From: Candidozyma auris
Taxonomy: Eukaryota; Ascomycota; Pichiomycetes; Serinales; Metschnikowiaceae
Length of the DNA stretch: 64,000 nt
Direction: 5' to 3'
Assembly (NCBI RefSeq): GCF_003013715.1
Contig: NC_072817.1
Coordinates: 124,001 to 188,000, forward strand
Positions 18,449 to 27,782 of the stretch are shown here, piece by piece. The notes under the pieces are model-generated. The model worked only from the letters and a program-made list of their open reading frames with translations. It had not been told where the DNA came from and ran no database searches. Both the position numbers and the translations under genes were made by a program. How positions within the stretch are numbered: the first letter of the stretch is position 1; each line of letters opens with the position of its first letter.

Positions 18449-21400
18449 ATGTTATTAAGCAAATCTACACTTCATAGGGCTTCTCGAAGGAGCTTGATGC
18501 TCAAGGCGCTCGCACAAGCATCGGCAACTGGGGTTCGTCCTCTTTCAACTGTCACTGCTCGAGTGCAGCTTCATCAGGTTAGAAATGCCACATATGCTGC
18601 TACAGCACCAACGATTCTTGATATAAATCTTTCGGATTTGCCCCGATCGCCTCGTTCTTTGCCGCAGGAGACTCGAGCTAGAGCCATCCTTGCCACCGAC
18701 GGCACCCACTTCACTACGGAAGAGCCTACGCTTTATATGAAGAAGAAGGACGGCAATGATGGTAGTAAGAAATCACCTGAGGAGCCAGCCAAGGAAAAGA
18801 AGAAGGAGCCTGAGCCAGCAAAAGATGTTGAGCCCAATAGACCGAAGGAGTCAGGTCTGGTTGTTGCCGAGGCGACTCTGACCGGAGGTACGTCTTTGGG
18901 CGGCAGTAATGGTGGAGGTAACAACAGCAACAACAACAACAACAATAACAATAACAATAATGACGACGATCACAGCAACAATATGTCCTCGGTTGTGTCG
19001 TACCAAGCTGGATCTTATCCACCGCTCTTGGCTATCGCCATGAAAGACAAACCACCGCTTCCGGGGCGTCCTTTCTCGATTAACATATCCGACCTAGCGG
19101 TCAAGAAGACCATCATCGAGATTTGTGACAGAAGAGAACCGCATTTCGTCTTATTTCACATGAAGGATCCCGAGGAGCCGGATACAGATATCATCAATAA
19201 TAGAGACTCCGTATATACAATCGGTGTGCACTGCTACGTGCAACGTTACTACGAAGATGGGCCTTACTTGCGCATTCTTGGGTACCCCATGGAAAGATGT
19301 CGTTTGGAGAAGCTTACGGTACCTTCCGAGGCCTCCCCCACATCCTCCACAGTGGCTACCGACGGGTCCACTGCGCCCGACCCAGTGGAGGAGGAAGACT
19401 TTCCAACCGCATACCTAAAGACGCTAGGTGTTTCATATGCCAAGGTATCGCATTGTAAGGACGAGCCTTACGATCCCAACACGACAGAGTTCAGAGCGCT
19501 CATTGAGGACGTGAAAAACCTGTTGTCAAAGATGGCTCGTGTAATCCCAAACAAGAAAGATACTGTCAGAGACGCCAGCAACTTATTGTCGTCGCCACAC
19601 AAGCTTGCCGACTTCATTGGATCTACCACCAGTGCAACACCGAAGAAGGTTCAGGAAATGTTGGAAGAATTGAACGTCGAGGCAAGGTTGCAGAAAGCTC
19701 TTGAATTGTTTAAAAACGAACTTGAGGCGTACACCATCGCTGAAAAGACGATGAAGGAATTATCCTCTCGTGCTGACGAAGCTCAAACAAAGCAAATCGT
19801 TAAGGAATACATCAAAGGCTTGCAAAAGAACGCGGGCCTTGTTGAGCAAGAGAACTCGAAGACTCGCAAGTTTGATGAACGCTTAAAGCATTTGAAGTTG
19901 AGTGAAGAAGCAATGGAGGCCTATAACAGTGAAAAAGCAAAAATGGAAAGTCAAAACGAGCATTCTAGCGAGCTTGCTGTCAGTGAAAGGTATTTGGATT
20001 GGTTGACATCGATTCCCTGGGGTGTTTATTCGAAGGACCGTTTCGAAGTCAAGTTAGCCAAGGATATTTTGGATCGTGATCACTATGGCTTGAAAGAAGT
20101 CAAAGAACGTATCCTAGAGTTCATCTCTATGGGTAAGGTTTCCGGAAAGGTTGACGGAAAGATACTATGTTTGACTGGTCCTCCAGGTACAGGTAAGACC
20201 TCCATTGCAAAGTCCATCGCAGAAGCCTTGGACCGCCGTTATGTCAGAATTGCCATGGGGGGTATTCAGGATGTGCACGAGGTGAAGGGTCACAGAAGAA
20301 CATACATTGGGTCCATCCCAGGCCGCATCATTTCTGCTTTGAAACTGGCCAAGACGTCGAACCCTTTGATGTTGATAGATGAAATTGACAAGCTCGACTT
20401 GTCTAGAAGTGGTGGTGCTGCTTCAGCATTTTTGGAAATTTTGGATCCAGAGCAAAACAACGCTTTCGTTGACAACTATATCGATGTCAAGGTGGATCTC
20501 TCTAAGGTTTTGTTTGTTTGTACTGCAAACTACTTGGGAAACATTCCAGCTCCCTTACGAGACAGAATGGAAATCATCGATGTTTCTGGTTATACAAACA
20601 ATGAAAAGCTTGAGATTGCTACGAGACATTTGGTCCCACAAGCTGCCAAGAAAGCTGGTCTCAGCGAGAAGCATGTGTCCATTTCTCCTGCGGCTATCAC
20701 AAGATTAATCGAGAAGTACTGCCGTGAGAGCGGTTTGAGAAATGTGAAGAAGTTGATCACTAGAATTTTCAGCAAGGCATCTTTAAAAATTGTTGAAATG
20801 CTAGAGGAAAAAGAGGCGCCAAAGGAGAAGTCAGACGTAGCAGACCCTGCAAAAACGGAGACTGTCCGTGCAGTGCCAAAACCGGAAGATAGCAAGCAGT
20901 TCTCTGATAACATTTCACTCTCTGCAAATGATGAGCAAGAGGAAGTCAAACCCCTAGAAATCCCCACTGATGTTAAGTTGGAGATAACTCCAGAAGTTTT
21001 GAAAGACTATGTTGGTCCCGAAATCTATACTAGGTCGCGTGTGTATGATATTCCTCCACCTGGTGTTGCAACTGGTCTTTCCTATAGTACTTCTGGTAAT
21101 GGAGATGCTCTTTACATTGAATCAATTTTGACGCACGCCATAAGCTCTGGTTCTGGCCATGCTGGTATGCACGTCACTGGTCATTTGAAGGATGTGATGA
21201 AGGAGTCCGCTTCGATCGCCTACTCTTTCGCTAAGCTGTTCCTTGTTAAAGAGTATCCAGAGAATAGATTCTTCGAGGCCGCTGATATACATGTTCATTG
21301 CCCTGATGGGGCGATCCCTAAGGACGGTCCGTCAGCCGGTATCTCATTCACCTCATCATTAATCTCCTTGGCATTGAACAAAGCTTTGCCTCCTACCATT

Positions 21401-21700
21401 GCCATGACAGGTGAGATCACTCTCACAGGCAAGGTTTTGCCCGTGGGTGGTCTCAGGGAGAAGATTTTGGGTGCCAAGAGGTACGGCTGTGACACTATCA
21501 TATTCCCCAAAGACATAGAGAATGAATTAGAGGAAATTCCCAAGGAGGTTAAGGAAGGCGTGAAGTTTATTCCAGTTCTGTGGTATTCTGAGGTATTTGA
21601 TGCCATCTTCCCCGATGTTACAAAGGAAGATTGCAACAATGTTTGGAAGAAAGAGTTTGAGTTGTTGGACGAAAAGAAGAAGAAGAAAGACAGCAACTAA
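18449..21700 (+). CDS. PIM1: Mitochondrial ATP-dependent Lon protease Pim1
   Basis: Matrix AAA+ serine protease for misfolded proteins and mtDNA maintenance. The 1083-residue protein starts with an Arg/Ser/Leu-rich presequence (LLSKSTLHRASRRSLMLKAL) for mitochondrial import. The Lon N-domain runs from about residue 190 to 510; the AAA+ domain has Walker A GPPGTGKTS and Walker B PLMLIDEIDKLD; the protease domain near the C-terminus has the Ser of PKDGPSAG and the Lys of GEITLTGKVLPVGG as catalytic dyad. Residues 158-171 are an almost pure asparagine tract between presequence and N-domain. Charged linkers also interrupt the sequence at about residues 790-840. Length is close to yeast Pim1 (1133 aa). 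Confidence 0.97.
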   Translation: MLLSKSTLHRASRRSLMLKALAQASATGVRPLSTVTARVQLHQVRNATYAATAPTILDINLSDLPRSPRSLPQETRARAILATDGTHFTTEEPTLYMKKKDGNDGSKKSPEEPAKEKKKEPEPAKDVEPNRPKESGLVVAEATLTGGTSLGGSNGGGNNSNNNNNNNNNNNDDDHSNNMSSVVSYQAGSYPPLLAIAMKDKPPLPGRPFSINISDLAVKKTIIEICDRREPHFVLFHMKDPEEPDTDIINNRDSVYTIGVHCYVQRYYEDGPYLRILGYPMERCRLEKLTVPSEASPTSSTVATDGSTAPDPVEEEDFPTAYLKTLGVSYAKVSHCKDEPYDPNTTEFRALIEDVKNLLSKMARVIPNKKDTVRDASNLLSSPHKLADFIGSTTSATPKKVQEMLEELNVEARLQKALELFKNELEAYTIAEKTMKELSSRADEAQTKQIVKEYIKGLQKNAGLVEQENSKTRKFDERLKHLKLSEEAMEAYNSEKAKMESQNEHSSELAVSERYLDWLTSIPWGVYSKDRFEVKLAKDILDRDHYGLKEVKERILEFISMGKVSGKVDGKILCLTGPPGTGKTSIAKSIAEALDRRYVRIAMGGIQDVHEVKGHRRTYIGSIPGRIISALKLAKTSNPLMLIDEIDKLDLSRSGGAASAFLEILDPEQNNAFVDNYIDVKVDLSKVLFVCTANYLGNIPAPLRDRMEIIDVSGYTNNEKLEIATRHLVPQAAKKAGLSEKHVSISPAAITRLIEKYCRESGLRNVKKLITRIFSKASLKIVEMLEEKEAPKEKSDVADPAKTETVRAVPKPEDSKQFSDNISLSANDEQEEVKPLEIPTDVKLEITPEVLKDYVGPEIYTRSRVYDIPPPGVATGLSYSTSGNGDALYIESILTHAISSGSGHAGMHVTGHLKDVMKESASIAYSFAKLFLVKEYPENRFFEAADIHVHCPDGAIPKDGPSAGISFTSSLISLALNKALPPTIAMTGEITLTGKVLPVGGLREKILGAKRYGCDTIIFPKDIENELEEIPKEVKEGVKFIPVLWYSEVFDAIFPDVTKEDCNNVWKKEFELLDEKKKKKDSN
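18920..18961 (+). repeat. Asparagine-codon microsatellite in PIM1
   Basis: Thirteen AAC/AAT codons interrupted by one AGC, in frame in PIM1. The mix of AAC and AAT suggests an older tract; its length may vary between strains (inference). Confidence 0.9.
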
Positions 21701-21853
21701 TTTACGTGTTACGTATTTATGATATCTACACGATTAGCATTCGCAAAGACCGTCGCACTAGACTGCGAAGGGATTAAATGTCTGTGATCACTAAACACGA
21801 ACTCAATTGTATATATCCGTTTGTACAGATAGTGAATGACGATATTCGTATCG

Positions 21854-23335
21854 CTAGTGAGATTGCTTGAGATTGTCGAAGAAGTCTCGAACTTTATCCT
21901 CTGTGACAACCTTGTTCTTATCGACAAAATCTTGGAAAAAATCACGTAGTCTGGATCTCATCAATTCATAAGCATGTAAACCCTCGATTGCCTGTTGTCC
22001 TGGCAACGTCTGAAGAGCCTCTGTACCCATTTCAAATAAGGAACCAGTTGAGGAGCCCACATCAGAATCCTCGTCAGGCAGGTAAATTGAATCTTCCCCA
22101 CTCAAGAATTCGAAACTTCTTAAAAGAGCTCCAACGGGGGAGTCGGGGGAAACAGAGTCCTTAAGCTTCTTCAATTCGAGCTTGAAATTGTGGCGAAGAA
22201 ACAATGTATAAGGTTGTCTATTTTTCTTTTCAGTTTTGATCTTTTTAGCTTGAGGCTCACCAGTAAGGTACGCGTCGTAGCGTGCTTTCCATTCATGAGC
22301 GGAGTCAACCCCCTCAAATTGCGGTAGCTTTGCTGCGACAATCTGTGAATTATTTGATATTTCGTCAAATGCATCAGGAAATGCTTCAATACATCCCAGG
22401 CAAATGAATTCGGAAAATGAGTCTAGTGCAGGGAAATATGGAACGACATCATCATCGTCTGAGTCCGCGTCTTCATGGTCAGATGCTTCGGTTCGAGGAG
22501 AGTCCTTTTTCAGCGTTGACTCATCGGTCTTAGTGCCCTGCTCTTCTTCATTTATGATGTCTTTCGAATCGAGTGGTGCATCTAATCCCGAGGAGAGATT
22601 CAGTGACGAGGTAATCTCATTGCGGGGCACCAGCTTGTCGTTGCTAAATATACCCGGTTTGTAGCCTAAAATGCAATCTTGATGGAACCAATCCTCGCCG
22701 CAATACTCTCCGAAATAGCATTGGTGCATGGTTCTTGTTTCCTTTACGGGGTTATATAGTTCGTTGCATGAACAAAAGCGACCCTCGAAGTTGTGATTGT
22801 ACTTATTGCTCGAGCTGGGTACATCTTCTGCCGGCAGTTTCTGGGACGATAGGCTGTGAAAATGGGTAGAAGATAAGCCGGCTCGAAGTTTTGGAATTTC
22901 TTGTCTCAGCAGCTGGTGAGGGCTACTTGGCAGTCGTTGTATGTGTTGGTGTCCATCTCCTTCATGCTGGCGGTTAGATTGCTCGCTGCCCTGATCTCCT
23001 GGACGATACTTCTTAGCGTCCTCTTTAGCCTGCTTTATCCTTAACTCACAAGCATGGCCATTCTTCATTCTTGTTGTTCCACAATCGCACACAAATGACC
23101 GTTTGGGAAGTAGCTCCACCAATTCATGGGTACTGTGACATTGTATCAGACACAGGTAGCACACGCCGATTGGGGTGTTGTCGTTGGCTCTCAGGCAAGT
23201 GAGACAGGTAAACACGAGCTGTCTTAGCGGCTGAGGATAAGTGCACCTGTCGGGCTCATAGGGAAGCGTTTCTCTAGCCTCCTTTTCGAGTTGAAGCTGC
23301 TGCTCAAGGTAGTCCACTGCGGTCACTGCAGTCAT
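21854..23335 (-). CDS. UBR7/Mlo2-type protein with UBR box and PHD finger
   Basis: A 493-residue protein of the UBR7 family (fission yeast Mlo2). The UBR box spans about residues 35-105 (CTYPQPLRQLVFTC then C-x2-C and C-x2-C-x4-CHSTHELVELLPKRSFVCDCG). A PHD-type finger follows at about 185-310 (FCSCNELYNP, MHQCYFGEYCGEDWFHQDCIL, then FICLGCIEAFP) with an acidic insert between. Human UBR7 is reported as a chromatin-linked E3; the role in budding yeasts is not established. The frame is open to 23347 only by a TTG, so the ATG at 23335 is used. It is convergent with PIM1, with 153 bp between stops. Confidence 0.88.
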   Translation of the reverse strand: MTAVTAVDYLEQQLQLEKEARETLPYEPDRCTYPQPLRQLVFTCLTCLRANDNTPIGVCYLCLIQCHSTHELVELLPKRSFVCDCGTTRMKNGHACELRIKQAKEDAKKYRPGDQGSEQSNRQHEGDGHQHIQRLPSSPHQLLRQEIPKLRAGLSSTHFHSLSSQKLPAEDVPSSSNKYNHNFEGRFCSCNELYNPVKETRTMHQCYFGEYCGEDWFHQDCILGYKPGIFSNDKLVPRNEITSSLNLSSGLDAPLDSKDIINEEEQGTKTDESTLKKDSPRTEASDHEDADSDDDDVVPYFPALDSFSEFICLGCIEAFPDAFDEISNNSQIVAAKLPQFEGVDSAHEWKARYDAYLTGEPQAKKIKTEKKNRQPYTLFLRHNFKLELKKLKDSVSPDSPVGALLRSFEFLSGEDSIYLPDEDSDVGSSTGSLFEMGTEALQTLPGQQAIEGLHAYELMRSRLRDFFQDFVDKNKVVTEDKVRDFFDNLKQSH

Positions 23336-23622
23336 GGCTTCTTGCAAGATGGGGAATTGAAGTTGTAAATCAGGGTTCTGATATGGCCGACGGAGTGCAG
23401 ACAGTACACAAGTGCACAGGAGAGCACGTAGGATAAGAATAGATAAAGCGATGCTGAATATGATGTGGGATAAGAACTTTCAATGCCAATGACTCAACTG
23501 AACTTGGCCTGGGCTCTTTTTCCTTCTTGTTTTTCTTTTTTTTTTTGGTTTTTTCTCTCTAGCTCTTGTGACTTTGTGAGGGGTTCTTTCTGTCAGGGAC
23601 GGCAGACAAGTGCATAGAATGT

Positions 23623-23633
23623 TGGCTGCGAAA
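23623..23633 (+). promoter_or_regulatory. Recurrent 11-bp promoter word, exact copy
   Basis: Exact TGGCTGCGAAA, 287 bp upstream of the UBR7-type gene start. Confidence 0.6.
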
Positions 23634-24710
23634 AGAGGGAGTAGAAGAAGGAAAGTTCAGTAAAGGTGTACTGAGTGACTCATGGATTTATGAAATATAC
23701 TCATCCAATGAGTGAGGTAGGTAAGACGTTATGCTGTGATTATTGTGCCATACTCCTTCTTCTAAGTAAGAGCTTTTGGTAGCTATTTGTAGTGAAAGCT
23801 TGGAATCAACAGCTACTGCGAATGAGCCTCAGACACACCGATTAAAAGCTTCGGGCACCTCAGGGATATGTCTCAAGAGAGTTTCAATAAAAAAATTTTA
23901 ATCAATTCTCCAGCAAAGTGTTATAAGAGTTTTTATTCTGAAGATTTTGATTGTGATTTAATCGTTAGGGTTTAATATGCTTCACTTTCGCATGATTAAG
24001 GCAAAATTCTCAGGCTGTTTTAAAAGGGTGGAAGAAGTAAAATACCTCAAAACAAAAATGTAATAAACAAAATCCAAAAAATTGAAATAATGACCTTATA
24101 TGCTGATCAAACCACCATCCTTCGTCACTACATGGCATTGCTGAGAGTCACCATCAGCGACCTTATGATATAAGCTTCTTTGCTGAACTGGCATCACTTC
24201 AAATTTTGACTTTTCTTTTTCTCCGACGAATACGTTGATTGAAGGTCGCTAAGGTCAAGAATCTTTACATCCCTTCCTCAGCTTTAAACTCATACAAAAC
24301 TATATAGCAAAACCACACCTCAAATCTGCGTAAGTTCCGAGCGTCCATATAGCATGGTACACAGATGAGCACTTGATGAAGATAGAATTTGGCAGAAGAA
24401 CCTCCAGTCAACGTGGCTATGATCTCGTTCCAAGTTTCTTTTCACTCATGAAATCTAAACATCGTAAGAATCATTACTTTTATGAGACCACGATCCTATT
24501 TGATGTACCAGCCATACACTTTATTTTGCAACTTCCTGTCTCTAATACATACGATCTTCCCAACTCACTCATGCCTTTGACAGCTCAATCGATAGGTGAA
24601 AGATTATCCAGTATTTTTCCCCACTTGAAGAGTCTCCATGAATCACAAAGATTGCATCTTCTCGTCGTTCTGCCTGCTTCACTTATCTCTTCGCAATGGT
24701 ATCGTCTTGT

Positions 24711-24748
24711 GTCGCGTCGCGTCTTGACAAAAAAAGTTAAATTACGCG
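24711..24748. promoter_or_regulatory. MCB-like ACGCG cluster upstream of MCM4
   Basis: Two overlapping CGCGT(C) repeats at 24711-24723 and an ACGCGCG at 24744, within 120 bp of the MCM4 ATG. ACGCG is the core of the MBF-type G1/S element that controls MCM genes in yeasts; use here is inferred. Confidence 0.45.
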
Positions 24749-24828
24749 CGTCTGCGCACCTCATTTATCACTCTTTTTCCACTCACTACACCTCCAACTT
24801 TTCCACACCCCTTACTCTTTCTCCACAA

Positions 24829-27378
24829 ATGTCCAGCCCAAGAAAGAGACAAGCCGATGACGAAGATTCGGCTTCTGAGAGATCACCTCCCTCGTTGGCC
24901 TCGTCGCCACAATTGCCTCCTTCATCGCCAGCGATTCCCTTTGAGGATGAAGAGGAAGAGATCCACAATGATATTACCGACTTGAACCCTTCTGACGAAG
25001 AAGAAGGCGAGGATTTAATGGAGAACTTGCAAAATGACTACCGCAAAAATGAGGCCCAAGACCACTATAACTTGGGAGATGGCAATATCGACGATGAGGA
25101 GTACGAAGAGTTGGACGCTGCCGAAAGAAGAAGAATTGACGAGCAATTGAATCGCCGTGACGAGTTGCTTGGCATGAACAAAGATACACGCGCGAGAAGT
25201 CAAGCGTTTCTCGATGACGATGATGATGAGGGAGAGGCCGACGTCAACGAATACGGCTTGCCTATCCAAAGAAGAAGACGTAGAAGACAGTATGACGACC
25301 AAGATGACTTCTTGAATGATGTGGACATTGACCCTTTCCAGGAAGAGTTGTCCCTTGAGTCATTGGCGGATGTCAAGGCGCCCTCCATCACAGAGTGGAT
25401 TTTGCAGCCTGCGGTCTCGCGTTCGATTGCAAGAGAGTTGAAGTCTTTCCTTTTGGAATACACCGACGAGAGGGGCCGTTCCGTGTATGGTGCTCGTATT
25501 CGTACTTTGGGTGAGGTCAATGCCGAGTCCTTGGATGTTTCTTATAACCACTTGGCAGACTCGAAGGCCATTTTGGCGCTCTTCTTGGCCACTTCTCCAA
25601 CAGAAATGTTGAAGATCTTCGATATCGTGGCTATTGAAGCTACTGAGTTGCACTACCCTAACTACTCCCAAATTCACTCAGAGATTCACGTAAGAATCTC
25701 AAACTTTCCCAACGCTTTGTCATTGAGAGATCTTCGGGAGAAGAACTTAAATCAGCTCGTGAAGATCTCAGGAGTGGTGACAAGAAGAACCGGTGTTTTC
25801 CCACAACTCAAATACGTCAAGTTCAACTGTCTCAAGTGCGGTCAGCTCCTTGGTCCTTACATTCAAGACTCCAAGCAAGAAGTGAAAGTGAACTTCTGTA
25901 CCAACTGCAGTAGTAAAGGTCCCTTCAAGATGAATTCTGAAAAGACTATATACAATAACTACCAGAGAATCACATTGCAAGAAGCACCTGGCACCGTTCC
26001 TGCTGGTCGTTTGCCACGTCACAGAGAGGTGATTTTGGTGGCAGACTTGGTTGATATTGCCAAACCTGGTGAAGAGGTCGAAGTTGTCGGTATCTACAAG
26101 AACAATTACGATGGTGGCCTCAACGCTAAGAATGGCTTCCCCGTTTTTGCTACGATTGTCGAAGCAAATTCAATAAAGAGAAAGGAGACAAGCACCTCAT
26201 TGAACAACGACAGTGGCGCTTCTTCTTGGGTAGAAGAAGACGAGAGAGAGTTCCGCAGACTTTCTCGTGAGAGAGGTATCATAGACAAAATTATTGGCTC
26301 GATGGCTCCATCGATTTACGGCCATCGTGACATCAAGACAGCAATTGCTTGTTCGCTATTTGGCGGTGTTGCGAAAGATATCGATGGGAAGCACTCTATC
26401 CGTGGTGATATAAATGTTCTTTTATTGGGTGACCCGGGTACGGCAAAGTCCCAGATCTTGAAGTATGCTGAAAAGACGGCTAACAGAGCAGTATTTGCTA
26501 CCGGACAAGGTGCCTCCGCCGTCGGTTTGACAGCTTCCGTGAGAAAGGATCCAATCACCCGAGAATGGACTTTGGAAGGTGGTGCTCTTGTTCTTGCTGA
26601 TAAAGGTACTTGTCTTATCGATGAGTTTGATAAGATGAATGATCAGGACCGTACTTCCATCCACGAAGCCATGGAGCAGCAGTCGATCTCTGTTTCTAAA
26701 GCTGGTATTATTACTTCATTGCAAGCTCGTTGTGCAATTATTGCTGCTGCTAACCCTACCGGTGGTAAATACAACTCAACCCTCCCGCTTTCACAGAATG
26801 TCAATCTCACGGAGCCAATATTGTCCAGGTTTGACATCCTATGTGTTGTCAGAGATTTGGTTAATCCAGAGCTGGATGAGCGTCTTGCATCCTTCGTCAT
26901 TGACTCCCATATGCGCTCTCATCCATCTAATGATGAGGATGTCTTAGATGACAATGAGGATGCTATGGATGATGGTATGAGTCGCCGTGAGAAGATCACT
27001 CAAAGCAATGAACAGCGAGAAAGTGAAATCTCCCCAATTCCTCAAGAAACATTGGCTAAGTATATCAGGTATGCCAGGGCCAAAGTGTCACCTAAGTTGC
27101 ATCAAATGGATATGGATAAAGTGGCATTGGTGTACGCTGATTTGAGAAGGGAATCGATCTCGACTGGCTCATTCCCAATTACCGTACGTCACTTGGAAAG
27201 TATAATCAGAATTGCCGAAGCGTTTGCAAGGATGAGACTCAGTGATTTTGTAAGTCAAGGTGATTTGAACAGAGCGATCAAGGTCAGCATTGACAGTTTT
27301 GTTGGAGCACAAAAGATCACAGTAAGAAGACAGCTCCAAAAGTCATTCATGAAGTACACGTTGCCCAGCTGGCGTTAG
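24829..27378 (+). CDS. MCM4: MCM4 replicative helicase subunit
   Basis: Subunit of the MCM2-7 hexamer that unwinds DNA at replication forks. The 849-residue protein starts with a Ser/Pro-rich, acidic N-terminal tail (SPRKRQ, SPPSLASSPQLPPSSP), the type of region targeted by CDK and DDK. A C4 zinc finger follows (CLKCG ... CTNCSS, about residues 330-360). The AAA+ core has Walker A GDPGTAKSQIL, Walker B LIDEFDKM and the arginine finger LSRFD. A winged-helix region closes the protein. The ATG at 24829 is chosen because family conservation begins after it; the same frame is open for a further 151 codons upstream to an ATG at 24376. Yeast Mcm4 is 933 aa. Confidence 0.96.
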   Translation: MSSPRKRQADDEDSASERSPPSLASSPQLPPSSPAIPFEDEEEEIHNDITDLNPSDEEEGEDLMENLQNDYRKNEAQDHYNLGDGNIDDEEYEELDAAERRRIDEQLNRRDELLGMNKDTRARSQAFLDDDDDEGEADVNEYGLPIQRRRRRRQYDDQDDFLNDVDIDPFQEELSLESLADVKAPSITEWILQPAVSRSIARELKSFLLEYTDERGRSVYGARIRTLGEVNAESLDVSYNHLADSKAILALFLATSPTEMLKIFDIVAIEATELHYPNYSQIHSEIHVRISNFPNALSLRDLREKNLNQLVKISGVVTRRTGVFPQLKYVKFNCLKCGQLLGPYIQDSKQEVKVNFCTNCSSKGPFKMNSEKTIYNNYQRITLQEAPGTVPAGRLPRHREVILVADLVDIAKPGEEVEVVGIYKNNYDGGLNAKNGFPVFATIVEANSIKRKETSTSLNNDSGASSWVEEDEREFRRLSRERGIIDKIIGSMAPSIYGHRDIKTAIACSLFGGVAKDIDGKHSIRGDINVLLLGDPGTAKSQILKYAEKTANRAVFATGQGASAVGLTASVRKDPITREWTLEGGALVLADKGTCLIDEFDKMNDQDRTSIHEAMEQQSISVSKAGIITSLQARCAIIAAANPTGGKYNSTLPLSQNVNLTEPILSRFDILCVVRDLVNPELDERLASFVIDSHMRSHPSNDEDVLDDNEDAMDDGMSRREKITQSNEQRESEISPIPQETLAKYIRYARAKVSPKLHQMDMDKVALVYADLRRESISTGSFPITVRHLESIIRIAEAFARMRLSDFVSQGDLNRAIKVSIDSFVGAQKITVRRQLQKSFMKYTLPSWR

Positions 27379-27573
27379 GTGAAATAATGGTTGTTTTCTT
27401 GTTTGTATTATCTACGGGTTTTAGGAAAGTCTGATAAAATTGGTGTATTACTTCCGTAGGGACAAAAATCAAGCACTTATATTGCTTTGTGACATGCTAG
27501 TCAAAAGAATTGTGGTGACGTTGATGATAAATATGAGAATCCACGTCATGAACTGGAAGGGGAAAAAAAAGAA

Positions 27574-27643
27574 GGTCCTACTGGGGTTCGAACCCAGGTT
27601 ACCGGAATCAGAATCCGAGGTGATACCACTACACTATAAGACC
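27574..27643 (-). tRNA. tRNA-Gln (anticodon CTG)
   Basis: A 70-nt cloverleaf on the minus strand: acceptor GGTCTTA pairing with TAGGACC (one G-T), D arm with GTGTAGTGG, anticodon stem TCGGA/TCCGG around loop TTCTGAT (anticodon CTG, reads CAG), and T arm CTGGG-TTCGAAC-CCCAG. A run of eight Ts follows on the minus strand as a Pol III terminator. No intron. Confidence 0.95.
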
Positions 27644-27782
27644 CGCTGCTGGCTGAGAGATTTGACTGAAACTTAATGTTCAACCATCTCACCTGTGATC
27701 TATCCTCTTTTTTAGCAAAAAACTAAATAAACTCACAATTAATTTCTCAAGAAGTACAAAGCCGTTGCCAAAAAGGCTAATT

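Larger units (their letters stand above)
23336..24828. other. Long divergent promoter region UBR7 / MCM4
   Basis: About 1.5 kb. Contains an exact recurrent promoter word (23623), a T-rich run near 23530-23558, an AT-rich stretch at about 23880-24110 and G1/S-type ACGCG cores at 24711-24748. A frame in phase with MCM4 stays open from 24376; I read it as leader rather than coding. No independent gene recognised. Confidence 0.5.

Noticed and set aside
27721..27782. Possible target-site duplication of the LINE
   Set aside because: Only a short imperfect match (AGGCT) between the two flanks; not convincing.
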